Both the position numbers and the translations under genes were made by a program. Shown piece by piece: positions 47,627 to 58,139 of a stretch of 64,000 bases of DNA; positions within the stretch are counted from its first letter, which is position 1, and each line of letters begins with the position of its first letter. The stretch comes from Pelobates cultripes (Eukaryota > Chordata > Amphibia > Anura > Pelobatidae): assembly GCA_933207985.1 (NCBI GenBank), contig OW240912.1:105161220-105225219 (forward strand), written 5' to 3'. Below the pieces are notes generated by a model, which was given only the letters and a program-made list of their open reading frames with translations, was not told the DNA's origin and searched no databases.

Positions 47627-48419
47627 GTAAGAATAAAGAGAGGAAGAGTAAGCGCTAAATAACAATGCAGCTGCAAACTATAGAGGGAATCCCTCAAAGA
47701 ACCCTCAGAGATAATAAGGATAAAAAAACAGATAAAAAGGCTGCGCTATATAAATAAGAAGTATAATTTATAAAATGTATAATATTTAATAAAAGTGAAA
47801 ATAAAATATAAGTTATAAAGTCTTAGCTGAAATAAGATCTTCTTTAGATCAGATAGTCCGTAAAGTGCTGGTATTGAAAGGTGCTTGTCCAAAAGGGAGT
47901 ATCCTTGCTGTGTTTCTTCAAAAGGATTCGATAGCATGAAACGAAAAACGCAAATACAAGGACCAAATAGTGTAATACGTCCAAAATGGTACAGAAAATG
48001 GTATGAAGAAAGGTATTGCACTCACAATTAGTGGAGCTGTGACTAGCTCTTAGTGTAAAGGGCGTGTGGCGGTATTATCCCCGCTTGCAGGATACGGATC
48101 AAGGTTCTTCTTCCACGAGTAGGTATTACACTCAAACACAATGGAAAGGAGAAACAACCAATAGTGCTCACTGAATGGATGAAAATTGATAAAATAAAAT
48201 AAAAGGGTACTCACAAGAGTAGAGCAGGAAAACTGCTCTTTGAAGGTAGCGTCAGTGGTATGATCCCCACCTTGGGATTGCTTGGAGTCCGAGAGATAAA
48301 ATGCCAGGTAAAAATAATATATAAAAATATGTGTATAAAATGTATATAAAAAAGATGATTGGTACAAGTAAAAAAGAGACCAAAAAATCTTTAATACAAT
48401 AAAATACACAAATATAATG

Positions 48420-48460
48420 TCCACAAACGCGTTTCACCAATAAGGCTTCTTCAATATGGA
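48420..48460 (-). ncRNA. Hammerhead-ribozyme-like motif in PLE-2 tail
   Basis: UCCAUA and UGUGGA can pair as a 6-bp stem I with one G-U. Between them lie UUGAAGA (one change, C to U, from CUGANGA), AGCC/UGGU with loop UUAU, GAAA, and the self-complementary ACGCGU. It is the best-preserved of the motifs in this window. Confidence 0.6.
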
Positions 48461-49262
48461 ATGTTACATAATACCTGGCAAGGTTCCTTTAAATAAGGGT
48501 ACAATTAATTGAAATTGGCGCCAAAAACTTATGGCAACCAATAGAAATGCAAGAAATATAAAAACAATAGTCTTATAAAATACAAATAATAAATGGTATA
48601 GATGATATAATTACAGTATGCTTAACTCTATATTGCATGTGAAATGTTAAAACGAGCAGTAATTGATAAAATATTTGATTTATTGTTGCGGTCACGTGAT
48701 GTCCGTGATACCGCAATGTATTGTGGGAGGTGTAGTCCTATAGGACGCATGCGCACGTCCCAGTGCCATGAAATCTGCGTCGGCTCGCTCATATGTGCGG
48801 CCGACGTAACAGAAAGGGGAGTGTGAAAGAAAAAGAGGGGGTGCACCTGATCGGTCGTTATGACCAATGGGCGCACCTGTGGGCGCGGAAGGGGCTGGAA
48901 ACATGCTGTGATCGGCGGCCGGACAAGACTGATAAAAACCAGTCCACATTATAAAATAATCGTTAAAGTTAGTTGCAAAAAAGCAGTAACTTACTGAATA
49001 AACATATATAATAGTAATACATAATATTGAATATAGTAATAAAACAGATATTAAATAGAAGGACTTCTAATGACATATGTGAAAGAGCATATATAAAAAA
49101 CATATAAAAAGACGTTTAAAAGAACAGTAATAATGTATTTAAAAAGACAGTAATAATATTTTTTTTTAAAAAGCCAGTGAGAAACAGTAAAATCAGAATA
49201 TAAATAATATGAGATTGAATAAAACAGTTGTAGAAAGCAGTTATAAAAAAATTAAATAGCAG

Positions 49263-50380
49263 TTATAGAAAATTAAATAAATCAAAATCTGCATTTAAAC
49301 CATGGGGTATAAGGGTCTGAAGCTTATACACCCATTCCATTTCTATTCTCCCAAGAATGTTTTTTATATCACCACCTCTCCAAGGGATGGTGCATTTTTT
49401 TATTCCCATGCATTTTAACATTCTGGGATCTCTATTGTGTTGAATAAAATGTTTGGATACTGAATGATTCAGATATCCATTTTTAATATTTCTGCAATGC
49501 TTGCTTAATCTTATTTTTAGGCACCTTGTGGTCATTCCAATGTACTGGAAGCCACAGGGGCATTTGAGCAGGTAAAAAACATTTTTTGTATTACAGTTGA
49601 TAAAATCATTAACTTTATAGACCTTTTTTGTCACATTGGAGATAAAAGTGGTTATTTTTGATGGTACTGAAGAGTCGGTAGTTTTACATACTATGCACAT
49701 TTTGCATTTACAAAAACCCTTGATTTGGGGGAACAGAGATACAGATGATTTTTTATTTGTTTCTCTAGTAAAAGTTTTGGTTAAAATGGAATTAAAATTT
49801 GGAGCTCCTCTAAAAACTACGTTTGGATATGTAGGTAAAATTTTATTAAGAATGTCGTCCTCTTTTAAAATATGCCAGTGTTTTTTTATTATCTTTTTTA
49901 TATTACCACTTTTATTGTTGAAATTAAAGATAATGGGTAGAGGCATAGATTAATTTTTATTTTTTGGTTTATAAGTTAGAGGTTCGTCCCTGTTTTTCTG
50001 TTGGATAGTGCTGATTGTATCTGTTAAAACTGATTCTGAATAGTTTTTTTCAATAAACTTATTTTTTAAAAACTCTGCTTCTTCATGAAAGTCATTTAAT
50101 TCAGAACAATTTCTTCGGAGTCTTAAAAATTGGCTCTTGGGAGCACTGTCCAACCAGGGTTGATAATGGCAGCTCGATTTGTCTATAGCAGTGTTGACAC
50201 ATACTTTCTTAAAGAACGTCTTAGTATGTACTTTTCCATTTTTAATAAAAATATTTAGATCTAAAAAATTGATATATTCCTTGAGTTAAAATTATACCTT
50301 GATTATTTGTATTGAGATGATTAATAAAATAAATAAGTTGATCTTCTCGGCCATCCCAGATATTTTTTATTAAAAATGGA
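49263..50380 (-). pseudogene. PLE-2 RT C-terminus plus GIY-YIG endonuclease, broken
   Basis: PLE proteins copy RNA with a telomerase-like RT and cut target DNA with a GIY-YIG nuclease. Here only the end of the RT remains: NIWDGREDQLIYFINHLN, a frame change near 50275, then INFLDLNIFIKNGKVHTKTF and SQFLRLRRNCS. An in-frame stop lies at 49952-49950, and the same frame then continues for 227 residues. The nuclease region contains FCKCKMCIVC, a cysteine-rich linker, and the core NVFYLLKCPCGFQYIGMTTR, then LKIRLSKH. The usual GIY and YIG positions are VFYLL and YIG. WRGGD and NILGRIEMEWVYKLQTL near the end hold the conserved Glu. The RT fingers and catalytic palm are absent. Confidence 0.9.
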
Positions 50381-50397
50381 AAAGTACACACTAAGAC
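50210..50397. repeat. Inverted 37-bp repeat at the PLE-2 5' end
   Basis: TTAGTATGTACTTTTCCATT at 50220 is mirrored by AATGGAAAAGTACACACTAA near 50378. The spacer is the RT remnant. Confidence 0.9.
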
Positions 50398-50399
50398 CA

Positions 50400-51284
50400 A
50401 ATACCAGATTCTTGCAGTGGTCTTGGTGTCACAAGTGTCCTGGTGCCCCCAAATAGTAAGGAATCATAATGGTTTTGAACAATTTGACTCTTACCTGTGC
50501 TCTGCTAGGTGCTACTCTCTGCCTCTACTACCATATCCAGAGTTTTCATGAAGGAATTTCTGTTAGGTCTTCTGAACTAAGCTTAGCACATCAGCTGGAA
50601 TCAATCCGCCCACCCTGATTTCCTACATCATTATTAGTCCCCATCGTATTGACAGCACCGCCCATCTCATTCCCATCTCTCCATCTCATTTCCAACCCCC
50701 TAATGCCTCATTTCATCTCCAGTTTCCTCATTTCAACTCCTACAGCTCATCATGAATTCAAAGAAATATAAGAACATATCTTGCGTTCCAAATAACTTCA
50801 AATATCATGAGTACTTCCAAACATGTTAAGCCTTATAAAAAAAGTTCTTATATAAAATCTATGGTAAAAGACTAAAGAAATGGAAATACTATGTATGTAA
50901 TTTCAAAAATATTATCCTACATAACTAATGAAGGAGGATGACGACAAAAAAGGTGAATGAGTAAATCAATAAATAATTGATTATTCTGTATCAAAAATAA
51001 TACTAATTTAGACATTTGGAAAGAAATGAAGCAGGAGTAAGCATTAAGAATACAAATAAGGTATTTTGATTATGTGTTATATCTTCTCCCATTCACTAAA
51101 GAGAAACACCAAGAGGTACTAATTATTAGAGTGTATTCCTTACACTACTAGGTATTAGCTACACACTATTGTAAGGAGATAACAAAAATTACAAATGGGC
51201 ATAGGTACAATATGCTTCCCAAGCCACATGCTGGATGTTCAGCTGTTTGGCTTATGAGAAGTCTAAGAACAGTTTCTCTGTAAT
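50400..51284. other. Non-coding, no recognised element
   Basis: AT-rich sequence. Confidence 0.5.
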
Positions 51285-51345
51285 TATTATTCTTGTATTA
51301 TTTATATAGGGCAAGCAAATTCCGTAGCTCTGTACAATGGGAGGA
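51285..51345. mobile_element. (ATT)n-associated retroposon fragment, second copy
   Basis: TTATTTATATAGGGCAAGCA and CCGTAGCTCTGTACAATGGG match the word order of 22879-23025. Confidence 0.55.
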
Positions 51346-51391
51346 CTAACAGAAACGTAATTAGGGGAATGAATGAAAACCGGCTAACAGT

Positions 51392-51726
51392 TTAACCCCT
51401 TAAGGATGGCGGGCGTTCTATGCCGTCCTTTTTGGGGTGGTCCTTGTCCCCACTGTCCTTTGTGCTTACCAGGTCCCCGCCATTCCCCTGACTGCGGTCC
51501 CGATCCTGGGGTCTGCCTAAGAGGTCATGCAGACCCCCTCTGCCCAATCCGCCCCAGCCATGTGATCTCGTTGTCCTTGTGATCACATGGCCGGAATAGT
51601 CGGCTTATGTAGTGCTTGCAGGGGGCCTGCCTGAGCTCTCAGGCAGTCCCCCTATTGCCTGCAAAAAGGATTATAAAGTTAACAAAAATTAGTAAAAAGT
51701 TTAATAAAGTAAATAAAAGTACTTGG

Positions 51727-51777
<51 letters not shown>

Positions 51778-51845
51778 CATATATATATATGATCTAAGTA
51801 CTTTTATATGCACAAACACTTACATAAACCATTAATAAAAGTGTA

Positions 51846-51890
<45 letters not shown>
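51392..51890. mobile_element. Left part of a TTAA-type element (third copy), with (TA)n runs
   Basis: It opens TTAACCCCTTAAGGATGGCG. A GC-rich block follows, with paired words such as GCCTGCCTGAGC and CTCAGGCAG. Then come (TA)n runs at 51731-51790 and 51848-51890. The PLE begins exactly at the end of the second TA run, so the TTAA element was probably its target. The likely remaining part lies at 57030-57690. Confidence 0.6.
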
Positions 51891-51893
<3 letters not shown>

Positions 51894-52935
51894 CAAATAA
51901 GGTGCACTCTCAGGTCTTAAAATGTGCTTAATTTATTTCAGTTGCAAATTACATGTGCAAAAAAAAATCATCCAGTGATCGACGTTTGGACCCCTATGGG
52001 GCCTTTTTCAAGATCAATAATAGCATACAACAAGTGAATATATATAGATAAATGTTAATAAACACTTACCAAAAGGTGTGTGTAAGAAAATCCCTGACCG
52101 TCCAAAACCCGGAAGTGAGACAGTGTAACCACGTGACCAACGTGATGACGCGTGAAATTACGACGTTGCTAAGCAACGAAAATAAACAAATCGTGTGTAA
52201 ATGTTGCCCGGATCTGCCAGAATGTAGAGACGTGACTCAGAAGTGACATGATCACTAAATATAGTGATCAGGATAATATACAAAATATGGAGGGCAAAGT
52301 ATAGGTCTCCTAATGTTGCACACACATAATAGAGGACCACAGTGTATGTGAATGTGAAACAAACAGTGTAAACTCGTGAAACTCTTAAAGTAACCACACA
52401 TGCATGCAAATGTGACCAACACGTGTGCTCCTCCTAAGAGTGTGTAGTAAAGAGGATTTTTTAGTACAATTGATTATTAATAATCCTGTGTGTGCATGCC
52501 AATCTTTGCCAGTCACACAGAACAAACCAAACAAATATATTGATAGGTTATATAACCACCATGCATCCTAATGAAATAATCTACAGATAATGAAATGCAG
52601 AAACAGCTGCCCAAATAAGGTTATAACTATAAAGATATGATGAGCCTCTTATCTATAGTGGGTTAGTAGGGATTATTCAACAACCCAACTATTATCTAAT
52701 GTACAAGCCAGCTGACTAATAATCAAATAATGCATTACTATATTTAGGACAATGTGTGCTATGTGCATATAGCTAACCAGGCATAATATTAAATCCTTTT
52801 AACATGAATTAATATACTTAAAATAAATTTTAAATAATATATACTTTCTATATAAACTATAACTAAGTACAGTACTTTGCAGTGCCAAAATAAATTTACA
52901 ATGAAATATACGATGAAATATATTCCATACATCAC
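51891..52935 (-). repeat. PLE-1 left inverted terminal repeat
   Basis: It is the reverse complement of 55505-56548. Small differences include CAACACGTGTGCTCC against the other copy's CACATATGTTGG context, and AATGCATTAC against AATACATTAC. Near-identity implies a single recent insertion. Confidence 0.93.
51976..52016 (-). ncRNA. Hammerhead-ribozyme-like motif, PLE-1 left repeat
   Basis: It is the inverted copy of the motif at 56427-56467, with the same core and stems. Confidence 0.5.
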
Positions 52936-53005
52936 AGAAACATTGAGTATGTATTATATTCATTTAAGCCCTTAGGCATGACTGTATCCAGTTTAAAAAT
53001 CCAGT

Positions 53006-55509
53006 ATGCTTCCCTTTGAAGTAGTAATCTGGACCTGTCTCCCCCATGAGATAAAGGTCAGCTCAGGTGAATCTGCCTCAGATGCCAAAACCAGAGAAGA
53101 CAAATCACATGCGGGAACAGGTCCTTTTTTAGAAGAGGACATATCTCCACAAGAATCCCCTGGGACGTCCAGAGTCGACACCAGAGGCAGAAAAAGAATG
53201 CAATCCCACGTAGAGGACAAAAAGGACAAAGAGGACAAAAAAGGGAAGACAGAAACATAAGCTTCAAGGGCAAACCACCCATTCGGAAGAGATAACTAAT
53301 GTTTTCAATCTGTCCCAAAAATTATTGACAAGGGACCATTATTCAGTGTTATCTAAAGGGTTAACTTTTGTACCAGTAACTAAACCCAATCCATTTAAAA
53401 CTGAGATTGAGTTATATAGATTACAGCACATTTTGATTAATAATGAACACTGTAAAGATGACAAACTAGTGGGCCAGAAGAATCCATTCAAAATAAAGTA
53501 TACCACTGAGAATAAGACAACGAATAATTCTATTAAAACATTTATGCAAACGCTGAGGAAGGATACGGAGCAGATCATTAAAAAAACCGCTTGATCACAG
53601 ACAAAATCTAACAAAAAATGAAATAGCAGCATTGAAAGATCTGAAACAAGATTCAGAAATCATTATCCAACCCGCTGATAAAGGGGGATCTAATGCCATC
53701 ATGTCATACTAACAATACAAATCGGAGATTATGCGTCAATTGGCAGACAGCACTACATATCAAAGACTAACGTTTGACCCGGTCAGCAAATTTCAAAAGA
53801 TTATAAAGGATCACATCCTGATGGGAGTACAAATGGGACACCTCAATATGAGAACATCCAGATACCTGTTTGTGGAACACCCAACCCATCCAGTACTATA
53901 TACCATTCCGAAAATTCATAAGGATACCAACAATCCCCCAGGGAGGCCTATTGTCTCCGCAAGGGGTAGTTTACTTGAACCTATTGCTAAATACGTGGAC
54001 TTCTACATCAAAGAATGCGTAAAAGATTTACCTACATGCATCAGTGACACTAAAGATGTACTGGACAGAATTGTAGCTATCTCCTTGAAAGATAAGAATA
54101 TAGTATTGGCTACGCTAGATGTACAAAGCCTGTACACTATTATACCCCATATGGTGGGTATAGAAGCATTAAGGGAGATACTCTCAACATCGAACAAGTA
54201 CCAAGGACCCCCTATAGAATACCTTTTGGAATTCCTCCGTATAGCCCTTACTTGTAATTATTTCAAATTTGAAGATCTATTTTATTTGCAATTATCCGGG
54301 ACCACGATGGGGGCGGCCATGGCACTGTCATATGCCAATGCATTTATGTTTCAATTTGAGAATAAACACATTCTAAATCAAGTATCCAATAATATTATAG
54401 CATATTATCAATTTGTCGATGATGTGTTTATGGTGTGGGATGGTTTATCTAGTGAACTAGAAGACATGGTTTTAAATATTAATAAGTTACCGACACCAGT
54501 CAAATTCACATTGACCCATAATGAGAAGGACATCTCATTTTTGGATATAGCGTTGTACATAGATGGAGACAAATTGGGTTACACCCTCCATCGTAAAGAA
54601 ACTGATAGGAATACCCTGCTTGCTACCGCTAGTTACGATCCTCAACGATTAAAAGATTCACTTCCCATTTCTCAATAAATGCGGGTATTACGATACAATA
54701 GTGACTTCAAAAATAGAGACATTCAGTTAAAGGAGATGACACACAGATTCCAAGAAAGAGGATATCATGTGGAGGTCCTTGAGGAAGCAAAGGCCAGACC
54801 AATTGAGAAATGGACACAGGAGATGAATGGTATACCAGCAGAACCTAAACTGGACACCCCAAAGATATACTTACCACTCACATTCCACACAAGCTCCACA
54901 CAAATTCGTAAATCCATTGATAGACACTGGGACATGCTGGGCACTGACAAACAGTTGTCTTCTATATTTTGTGGGAAACCAATCATTAGTTACAAAAGAA
55001 ATGGAAATTTAAGGGACATTCTGATTCGGAGTGACCCTATACAGAATTACAAGAAAACTGCAATACAGAAGAAACATGGATGCTACAAATGTAGCGGTTG
55101 TGTCACCTGCAGCCATATGATTTCCGGCAACTCTTTTGCTCATCCTCATAGTGGAAAAAGAATGACTATTTCACACCATATTACATGTACAACGGACCAT
55201 GTTATTTATCTTATCACATGTCCATGTGGATTATCCTATGTAGGGAAGACGGACCTTACCCTCCGAGATCGCATTCGCGGACACAGGTCCGGCATTATGA
55301 CAGCTTTCACGGATCAAAAGACTATTTTAGCAGCTTCACATAGACTTCCCACACTTAAATTCATAGCCATAGACCATTTCCCCCTTTTATCTCGTGGGGG
55401 AGACAGGTCCAGATTACTACTTCAAAGGGAAGCATACTGGATTTTTAAACTGGATACAGTCACGACTAAGGGCTTAAATGAATATAATACGTACTCGATG
55501 TTACTGTGA
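53006..55509 (+). pseudogene. PLE-1 reverse transcriptase and GIY-YIG endonuclease, broken
   Basis: The frame opens at about 53006 with a charged region ending in a KDKEDKKGK stretch. From 53325 comes the PLE N-terminal block (VLSKGLTFVPVTKPNPFKTE). A frameshift near 53580, at a run of A, leads to a new frame with ADKGG and an in-frame TAA at 53710-53712. The RT follows: YTIPKIHK, GRPIVSARGSLLEPIAKYVD, motif A ATLDVQSLYT, motif B GTTMGAAMALSYANAFM, motif C QFVDDVFMVW with the two catalytic Asp, and FLDIALY. A TAA at 54676-54678 interrupts the frame, which continues at 54679. The nuclease part has CYKCSGCVTC, then VIYLITCPCGLSYVGKTD and RDRIRGH, with LLLQREAYWIFKL carrying the conserved Glu. 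Total length fits the family. Subfamily (Penelope/Poseidon or Neptune) not determined. Confidence 0.93.
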
Positions 55510-56548
55510 TGTATGGAATATATTTAATCGTATATTTCATTGTAGATTTATTTTGGCACTGCAGAGTACTGTACTTAGTTATAGTTTATATAGAAAGTAT
55601 ATATTATTTAGAATTTATTTTAAGTATATTAATTCAGGTTAAAAGGATTTAATATTATGCCTGGTTAGCTATATGCACATAGCACACATTGTCCTAAATA
55701 TAGTAATGTATTATTTGATTATTAGTCAGCTGGCTTGTACATTAGATAATAGTTGGGTTGTTGAATAATCCCTACTAACCCACTATAGATAAGAGGCTCA
55801 TCATATCTTTATAGTTATAACCTTATTTGGGCAGCTGTTTCTGCATTTCATTATCTGTAGATTATTTCATTAGGATGCATGGTGGTTATATAACCTATCA
55901 ATATATTTGTTTGGTTTGTTCTGTGTGACTGGCAAAGATTGGCATGCACACACAGGATTATTAATATTCAATTGTACTAAAAAAATCCTCTTTACCACAC
56001 ACTCTTAGGAGGAGCACATATGTTGGTCACATTTGCATGTATGTGTGGTCACTTTAAGAGTTTCACGGAGTTTACACTGTTTGTTTCACATTCACATACA
56101 TTGTGGTCCTCTATTATGTGTGTGCAACATTAGGAGACCTATACTTTGCCCTCCATAGTTTGTATATTATCCTGATCACTATATTTAGTGATCATGTCAC
56201 TTCTGAGTCACGTCTCTACATTCTGGCAGATCCGGGCAACATTTACACACGATTTGTTTATTTTCGTTGCTTAGCAACGTCGTAATTTCACGCGTCATCA
56301 CGTTGGTCACGTGGTTACACTGTCTCACTTCCGGGTTTTGGACGGTCAGGGATTTTCTTACACACACCTTTTGGTAAGTGTTTATTAACATTTATCTATA
56401 TATATTCACTTGTTGTATGCTATTATTGATCTTGAAAAAGGCCCCATAGGGGTCCAAACGTCGATCACTGGATGATTTTTTTTTGCACATGTAATTTGCA
56501 ACTGAAATAAATTAAGCACTTCTTAAGACCTGAGAGTGCACCTTATTT
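55505..56548 (+). repeat. PLE-1 right terminal repeat (3' tail)
   Basis: It starts right after the stop of the endonuclease part. It contains CTATTTAGTGATCATG, the hammerhead-like motif at 56427-56467 and AATAAATTAAGCAC near the end. About 90 bp beyond it (to 56641) is not present in the left copy. Confidence 0.93.
56427..56467 (+). ncRNA. Hammerhead-ribozyme-like motif, PLE-1 right repeat
   Basis: UGAUC and GAUCA form a perfect 5-bp stem I. Between them lie UUGAAAA, a GGCCCC/GGGGUC helix with a short loop, CAAAC and GUC. Compared with CUGANGA and GAAA, three conserved bases differ (C to U, G to A and G to C), so activity is doubtful although the fold is kept. Confidence 0.5.
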
Positions 56549-56638
56549 GCATATTTTGTATCTACATTAACGCTGAGGTTTGCACCCAGGCAATAATTCT
56601 ATATATTTGCATCAAAGGGTGAGTGCCAAGTTTATCTC

Positions 56639-56766
<128 letters not shown>

Positions 56767-57029
56767 TACATATTAATGTTAAAATACACATATAATTATG
56801 TTAATTATATATATATATATGTAAAAAATAAAAATAATCAATTAATAAATTGAAAAAATGAACAAAATAAAATTAAAAAAAATAAATAAATTTTAGAAAA
56901 TTATATACCAGTTTTAATTTTTTTCTAACTGTATTTTGATATTAATATACATATATATTAAATTAAAAATACATTTAGTATGACAATATAAATGCATAGA
57001 TACATATATATAAATAATCAAGTCATTTT

Positions 57030-57690
57030 ATTCATTACAATTTAAGGGACCTGCCCGACAACCCAGGCTGAAAGTCCAGAGAATTTGGCTCGCAAGCCCT
57101 ATATTTAACCCTGTAACTTTCCTGGACACCATAAAACCTGTAAATGAGGGGTAATATTTTCCTCAAGAGACTTCTCTGAACACAAATATTAGCATTTAAA
57201 AACAGTAAAACTTATCACGATATCGTCAGTTAAAATGCATTTTTTTGCACTTTTCACACACAAATGATACTTCTACTGACGATATAATTGTTGTGATACA
57301 TTTTTCTATTTTGAAACACTAATAGTTGTGTTCAGCGAAGTCTCCCAAGTACAACAGTACCCCCATGTACAGGTTTTATGGTGTTTTCAAAAGTTACTGA
57401 GTCAAATATAAGACTTGAGTTTCCTTTTTTCACACTGAAATTTGCCCGATTGGTTATCTTGCTTTTGAGACCGTATGGTAGCCCAGGAAGGAGATTTACC
57501 CCCCATGATGGCATACCATTTGCAAAACTAGACAACCCAAGGTATTGCAAATAAGGTATGTCCAGTCTGTTTTAGTAGTCACTTAGTCACAAACACAGGC
57601 CAAATTTAGTGTTCAATTTAGTTTTTTGCATTTTTTACACACAAATATGAACGCTTACTTTGGCCAGTGTTTGTTATTATAAACTGTGTG
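57030..57690. mobile_element. Palindromic part of a TTAA-type element (third copy)
   Basis: TTCTCTGAACACAAATATTA near 57173 and its mirror GTGTTCAGCGAAGTCTCC near 57328 match 40-250. GGCATACCATTTGCAAAAC near 57509 matches 387-405. It is probably the other side of the element begun at 51392, the PLE lying between. The right end was not found. Confidence 0.65.
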
Positions 57691-58139
57691 CTATACACAA
57701 TGACATATCAGTTGGGTTTATCATTGAAGATGTCACTAAGCATTCCTCCATTAAGATGGACTCTGAAAATAGTCTGGTGAGGTTTTCATGTAATTTTTTT
57801 CTTACCTGATCACGTGTGCAGTGCGATTAGATCTGGCCTTGGAATGAAGATCTGTCCCGGTCACTAGAATCATATTGTGACAATATATAATGATAATCAT
57901 GATGTGATCAATCATGACAAGTAGGTTATAAAACATTTGATGATACTCTCACACAGTGCAGAGCGCTTACATATACTGTGTACATTTTTAGAATCTGTCT
58001 GCTGATATCAGTTGAGGGAATATGGTGGTGTCACCTATCCCATTACTTGGGGAAGTGCCTCACTAGTTGACAAACAGAGATCATTTACTATTGATAAGAT
58101 CCCATGTGGAATTTCTGTATGCATGTTATTACTCTACAG
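57691..58139. other. Non-coding, no recognised element
   Basis: AT-rich sequence ending at the target duplication of the next element. Confidence 0.5.

Larger units (their letters stand above)
47627..50400 (-). mobile_element. Penelope-like retroelement (PLE-2), 5'-truncated and inverted at its 5' end
   Basis: On the minus strand it holds the C-terminal part of a PLE reverse transcriptase, a GIY-YIG endonuclease and a long non-coding tail. The tail has a CpG-rich section (48650-48910) that could hold its promoter, a hammerhead-like motif (48420-48460) and a 3' end near 47627. Its 5' side is cut off near 50397, where a 37-bp stretch is repeated in inverted orientation. Boundaries at the tail are approximate. 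Confidence 0.85.
51891..56548 (+). mobile_element. Penelope-like retroelement (PLE-1), nearly full length, with about 1.05-kb inverted terminal repeats
   Basis: The repeats are 51891-52935 (inverted) and 55505-56548, and between them lies one RT/GIY-YIG reading on the plus strand (53006-55509). The repeats match closely by eye over their length: GCACTCTCAGGTCTTAA at 51907 is mirrored by TTAAGACCTGAGAGTGC near 56523. TA-rich microsatellite lies on both sides, suggesting insertion into (TA)n. Each repeat holds one hammerhead-like motif. Coding is interrupted by stops and a frameshift, so this copy is not autonomous. Confidence 0.93.

Noticed and set aside
51891..56548. PLE-1 as a retrovirus-like LTR element
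   Set aside because: The terminal repeats are inverted, the RT is PLE-type and the endonuclease is GIY-YIG, not an integrase.
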